8,818 bases of DNA, from the NCBI GenBank assembly GCA_021787775.1, contig JAJYLK010000033.1:1-8818 (forward strand), given 5' to 3'. How positions within the stretch are numbered: the first letter of the stretch is position 1; the number at the start of each line of letters is the position of its first letter. Positions 6,535 to 8,818 of this stretch are shown one piece after another. The stretch is from Actinomycetes bacterium (GTDB lineage Bacteria; Actinomycetota; Thermoleophilia; BMS3ABIN01). The notes under the pieces were generated by a model. It saw only the letters and a program-made list of their open reading frames with translations, made no database searches and was not told the origin of the DNA. The translations under genes and the position numbers were made by a program.

Positions 6535-7815
6535 ATGGCAATCAGTGAGGTTGAAGAATATTTGATCGAGCTGGACCGGCTGGGCATGAAGCCGGGGCTG
6601 GCGCGGGTCAAGAAGCTGCTGGCCGCGCTGGGCAGCCCCGAGAAGCGTCTCAAGACCATCCATGTCGTTGGCACCAACGGCAAGTCTTCCACGGTCCGCA
6701 TGATCGCCGCCATCCTGGGAAGCCAGGGGCTGAAGGCAGGCGCCTACCTGTCGCCGCACCTGGTTTCATTCACCGAGCGGTTTCTGATCGACGGCAAGGA
6801 GATCACGCCGGCGCGTTTCGAGAAGCTTATCCTCGAGGTGAGGGCGAAGGCGGAAGAGGTCAACAAGCGGTCGCGCAGCAGCGGGCCGCTGACCCAGTTC
6901 GAAGTGCTGACGGCGGCCGCCTATCTGTATTTCCATCAGCAGAAAGTCAACGTAGCCGTGATCGAGGCCGGCCTGGGCGGGCGTTACGACGCCACCAACG
7001 TTATCGATTCCAAGGTGCAGGTGCTCACCAACGTGGAACTGGAGCACACCGATCTGCTGGGCAAGACGGTGGCCGCCATCGTCAAGGAGAAAACCGCCGT
7101 CATCCCGCCCAAGGGAAAAGTGGTGCTGGGGGCGATGTCGGAGGAAGCGCTGAGCGAATCGCTCAAGGCCTGTCGCCGCCTGGGCGTGAAGCCGATGGTG
7201 TTCGACGAGGAGTTTTCGCTGCTGAGGGGGAAAGGGGAGCGGTTCGATATCTGGACGCCGAAAGGCCAGTACCTGGACCTGTCGCTGACGCTGCTGGGCC
7301 AGTACCAGCGCACCAACTGTTCCGTGGCCGTGGCCGCCGCCGAGCTGTTCATGCGCAAGGCACTGGACGAGAAGAAGCTGCGGCGGGCGCTGCCCCGGAT
7401 CTCGATTCCCGCCCGGATGGAGATCATCTCCGACAAGCCGCTGGTGATCCTTGACGGCGCGCACAATCCCAGCGGTATCGCGCAGCTTCTCTCTTCGCTG
7501 GAGAGCATCTCCGCCGGCCGGCGGGTGGTCGGCGTCGTCTCGATTCTGAAGGACAAGGATGCCGCCGCGATGCTGGAACAGGTACTCGATTTTTGTGATA
7601 TCTTATTCATCACCGAGAACTCCAATCCCCGCTGTTCGCCAGCGCAGGAGCTTGCCAAACTGCCGGTGGTGACGTCAAGTTCGGTCCAGACTTTTGTCGC
7701 CAGGGAAAGCCAGTCGGCGCTCGAAAGCGCCTTCAAGCTGGCTTCCATCCGCGATGTGATCCTGGTTACGGGTTCCCTGTACCTGCTTGCTGACATCAAG
7801 AAGCGGATGGCTTAA
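6535..7815 (+). CDS. folC: bifunctional folylpolyglutamate synthase / dihydrofolate synthase
   Basis: This 426-residue Mur-ligase-family enzyme uses ATP to add glutamate to dihydropteroate and/or to lengthen the glutamate tail of folates in the cytoplasm. The P-loop is GTNGKSS at 46-52. SPHL (73-76) with FTERF is the pterin-side loop. EAGLGGRYDATNV (144-156), TNVELEHTDLLG (165-176) and VKEKTAVI (183-190) form the Mg/ATP centre with H171. LDGAHNP (306-312) begins the C-terminal Rossmann-like domain, and VTGSLYLLAD (411-420) closes it. IPARMEII (291-298) replaces the more usual PGRLE form. Whether it has both activities cannot be decided from the sequence. ATG 6535 gives a standard N-terminus, but no Shine-Dalgarno site precedes it. 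The 87-bp gap from valS has no convincing terminator. The next gene starts 24 bp after its stop, implying one transcript. Confidence 0.96.
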   Translation: MAISEVEEYLIELDRLGMKPGLARVKKLLAALGSPEKRLKTIHVVGTNGKSSTVRMIAAILGSQGLKAGAYLSPHLVSFTERFLIDGKEITPARFEKLILEVRAKAEEVNKRSRSSGPLTQFEVLTAAAYLYFHQQKVNVAVIEAGLGGRYDATNVIDSKVQVLTNVELEHTDLLGKTVAAIVKEKTAVIPPKGKVVLGAMSEEALSESLKACRRLGVKPMVFDEEFSLLRGKGERFDIWTPKGQYLDLSLTLLGQYQRTNCSVAVAAAELFMRKALDEKKLRRALPRISIPARMEIISDKPLVILDGAHNPSGIAQLLSSLESISAGRRVVGVVSILKDKDAAAMLEQVLDFCDILFITENSNPRCSPAQELAKLPVVTSSSVQTFVARESQSALESAFKLASIRDVILVTGSLYLLADIKKRMA

Positions 7816-7827
7816 CGCCAACATTTT

Positions 7828-7832
7828 AGGAG
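7828..7832 (+). promoter_or_regulatory. Shine-Dalgarno site fixing the TTG start of the zinc-ribbon gene
   Basis: AGGAG lies 7 nt upstream of TTG 7840, inside the 24-bp gap after folC. The first in-frame ATG is codon 30, within the first membrane helix and without such a site, so the TTG is strongly preferred. Confidence 0.8.
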
Positions 7833-7839
7833 TCGTCAA

Positions 7840-8367
7840 TTGCACTGGATAATCTTGCAGGCCAGCTCCTCAACCGATGGAGCCCAGAGTTTTTTCGATT
7901 CGCCCTGGTGGAATTTCGCCACACTGATGACCAAGGCCGTCCTGGTGGCGCTCTGGCTGGCGCTGGGGGTGTGGACCTACAAGGACGCCAGGCGGCGGAT
8001 GACGGACTCCCTGATGATCGCCATCTCCGTCGCCACCGCGCTGGTCTTCCCCTACGTGGGCGCGCTGTTTTACATGATTCTGCGGCCTCCCGAATATCTC
8101 GAGGACGTCATCGAGCGCGACCTGGAGATCAGGGCGAAGGAGCTGGAGCTTGTCGGCGCCGCGGACCTGTGCCCGGCTTGCCGCCAGCCGGTGAGGGACG
8201 ATTTCCTGGTCTGTCCCAAATGCCGCCGGCAGCTGAAGACCGCCTGCCACAAGTGCGGCAAGCCGCTGGAGTCCAGCTGGAAGATCTGTCCTTACTGCGA
8301 GGCGGAGATGCGCTCGCCAGCGACGGCTTCAGCGCCGCTGATCGCCGAAGACGAGCTGTTCGCGTAA
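7840..8367 (+). CDS. membrane protein with C-terminal double zinc ribbon (DZR-like)
   Basis: This 175-residue protein starts at TTG 7840. Two hydrophobic helices lie at about residues 29-47 and 57-81, separated by a basic stretch (KDARRR, 48-53). A conserved-looking linker follows (LRPPEYLEDVIERDLEIRAKE, 81-101). Then come four cysteine pairs: CPAC 111-114, CPKC 125-128, CHKC 136-139 and CPYC 150-153. These form two tandem zinc ribbons of the double-zinc-ribbon type. The helix pair with FPYVGALFYMILRP loosely resembles the PLDc_N membrane hairpin, but no phospholipase domain is present. From memory, similar proteins sit near folC/ndk in Actinomycetota; that needs a search. The biochemical role is unknown. 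Zinc ribbons suggest binding of protein or nucleic acid at the membrane. It lies 24 bp after folC and 130 bp before ndk and is probably co-expressed with folC. Confidence 0.88.
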   Translation: MHWIILQASSSTDGAQSFFDSPWWNFATLMTKAVLVALWLALGVWTYKDARRRMTDSLMIAISVATALVFPYVGALFYMILRPPEYLEDVIERDLEIRAKELELVGAADLCPACRQPVRDDFLVCPKCRRQLKTACHKCGKPLESSWKICPYCEAEMRSPATASAPLIAEDELFA

Positions 8368-8486
8368 ACGGGGCCTCCACACTTTTTCTGCCGCGGGAAC
8401 GGAGCCGGCGATATTTTTTCCTGCAATAATCGGTACGCTGCCCAGGGCGTTTGTCCTGGCTCACGTTGAAAATAATCACGGAGGAT

Positions 8487-8495
8487 GAGGAGGAG
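8487..8495 (+). promoter_or_regulatory. Shine-Dalgarno site for ndk
   Basis: GAGGAGGAG lies just before TTG 8498 and contains GGAGG with 4 nt spacing. An ATG at 8485 overlaps it but is out of frame with the conserved protein, so the TTG is the real start. This is the strongest ribosome site in the window. Confidence 0.8.
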
Positions 8496-8497
8496 AT

Positions 8498-8818
8498 TTG
8501 GAACGCACGTTTGTACTGATCAAGCCCGGCGCGGTCGCTCGCGGCCTGGTGGGCACGGTCCTGGCCCGTTTCGAAACCCGCGGCTTTCGCATCCGGGCGA
8601 TGAGATATCTGCGGGTCACCCGCGAACTGGCGGAACAGCACTACGAGGAGCACCGCGAAAAAGACTTCTTCGCCGAGCTGGTCAGCTCAATCACATCCGG
8701 TCCGGTAGCCGCTTTCGTGCTTGAGGGGCCGGAAGCGATCGCCGTGGTGCGCAGGATGATGGGCAGCACCAACCCGATGGCGGCTGAGCCCGGCACCATC
8801 CGCGGCGACTTCGGCCTG
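8498..8818 (+). CDS. ndk: nucleoside diphosphate kinase, N-terminal 107 residues (3' end outside window)
   Basis: Ndk transfers the gamma-phosphate of ATP to nucleoside diphosphates through a phosphohistidine and balances (d)NTP pools in the cytoplasm. The visible 107 residues cover most of the usual 135-150. Nucleotide-contact residues of the family are present: K9, Y49, F57, R85, T91 and R102, with ITSGPV (65-70) and GTIRGDFG (99-106). The catalytic histidine (expected near 115, in NxxHGSD) lies beyond the window. The odd feature is residue 11: the near-invariant Asp of the K-P-D motif is Gly (KPGAV), a one-base difference (GGC instead of GAC). The TTG start is fixed by family alignment ([10 protein letters not shown]) and a strong ribosome site. 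The 130-bp gap from the zinc-ribbon gene holds T-runs and a weak inverted repeat but no convincing terminator or promoter. Confidence 0.96.
   Translation, partial: MERTFVLIKPGAVARGLVGTVLARFETRGFRIRAMRYLRVTRELAEQHYEEHREKDFFAELVSSITSGPVAAFVLEGPEAIAVVRRMMGSTNPMAAEPGTIRGDFGL

Noticed and set aside
8368..8497. Terminator or independent ndk promoter in the gap before ndk
   Set aside because: GCCG/CGGC before the T-run at 8414-8419 is only a 4-bp stem with a long loop. TTGTCC (8451-8456) and AATAAT (8471-8476) are just 14 bp apart. CCAGGG/TCCTGG (8442-8459) has no T-run. None is convincing.
8485..8724. 79-residue + strand frame starting at ATG 8485
   Set aside because: It is out of frame with ndk, overlaps its ribosome site, and has an Arg/Gly-rich meaningless translation.

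Overview
The window looks like a chromosomal segment of a high-GC bacterium, most likely a deep-branching actinomycete (Actinomycetota, e.g. a Thermoleophilia- or Geothermincolia-like lineage). The basis is the order valS - folC - small zinc-ribbon membrane protein - ndk, the G+C-rich coding sequence, frequent TTG starts with strong Shine-Dalgarno (SD) sites, and secreted proteins with aromatic tandem modules. The lineage call rests on gene order and recollection of family sequences, not on a search, and is only moderately sure.

Left part (1-1118): the window opens inside a + strand gene of which only the last 61 codons are present. Its tail closely matches the C-terminal repeat of the large secreted protein on the opposite strand. 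Next come two short genes on the + strand (239-598 and 643-969) for three-helix membrane proteins that resemble each other. This stretch is much richer in A+T than the rest (sampled 60-base lines hold about 35-40% G+C, against about 67% in valS). It is probably an acquired or fast-evolving insert between two convergent paralogous genes.

Middle (1119-3783): a 788-residue exported protein on the - strand has a signal peptide, an Asp-box (BNR/sialidase-like) beta-propeller, and four tandem modules of about 90-100 residues of a type I cannot name. A 298-bp divergent intergenic region separates it from valS. It contains a good extended -10 promoter reading toward valS and several perfect or near-perfect hairpins.

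Right part (3784-8818): a co-directional housekeeping block. valS charges tRNA-Val, folC makes (poly)glutamylated folates, a DZR-type membrane protein of unknown role follows, and the start of ndk (nucleoside diphosphate kinase) runs off the right edge. Gaps of 87, 24 and 130 bp allow one transcript, though internal promoters are not excluded.

I see no CRISPR array, tRNA or rRNA gene, IS element, phage gene or recognised defence system. The most interesting material is the uncharacterised tandem module shared by two convergent exported proteins and the A+T-rich pair of paralogous membrane proteins between them.
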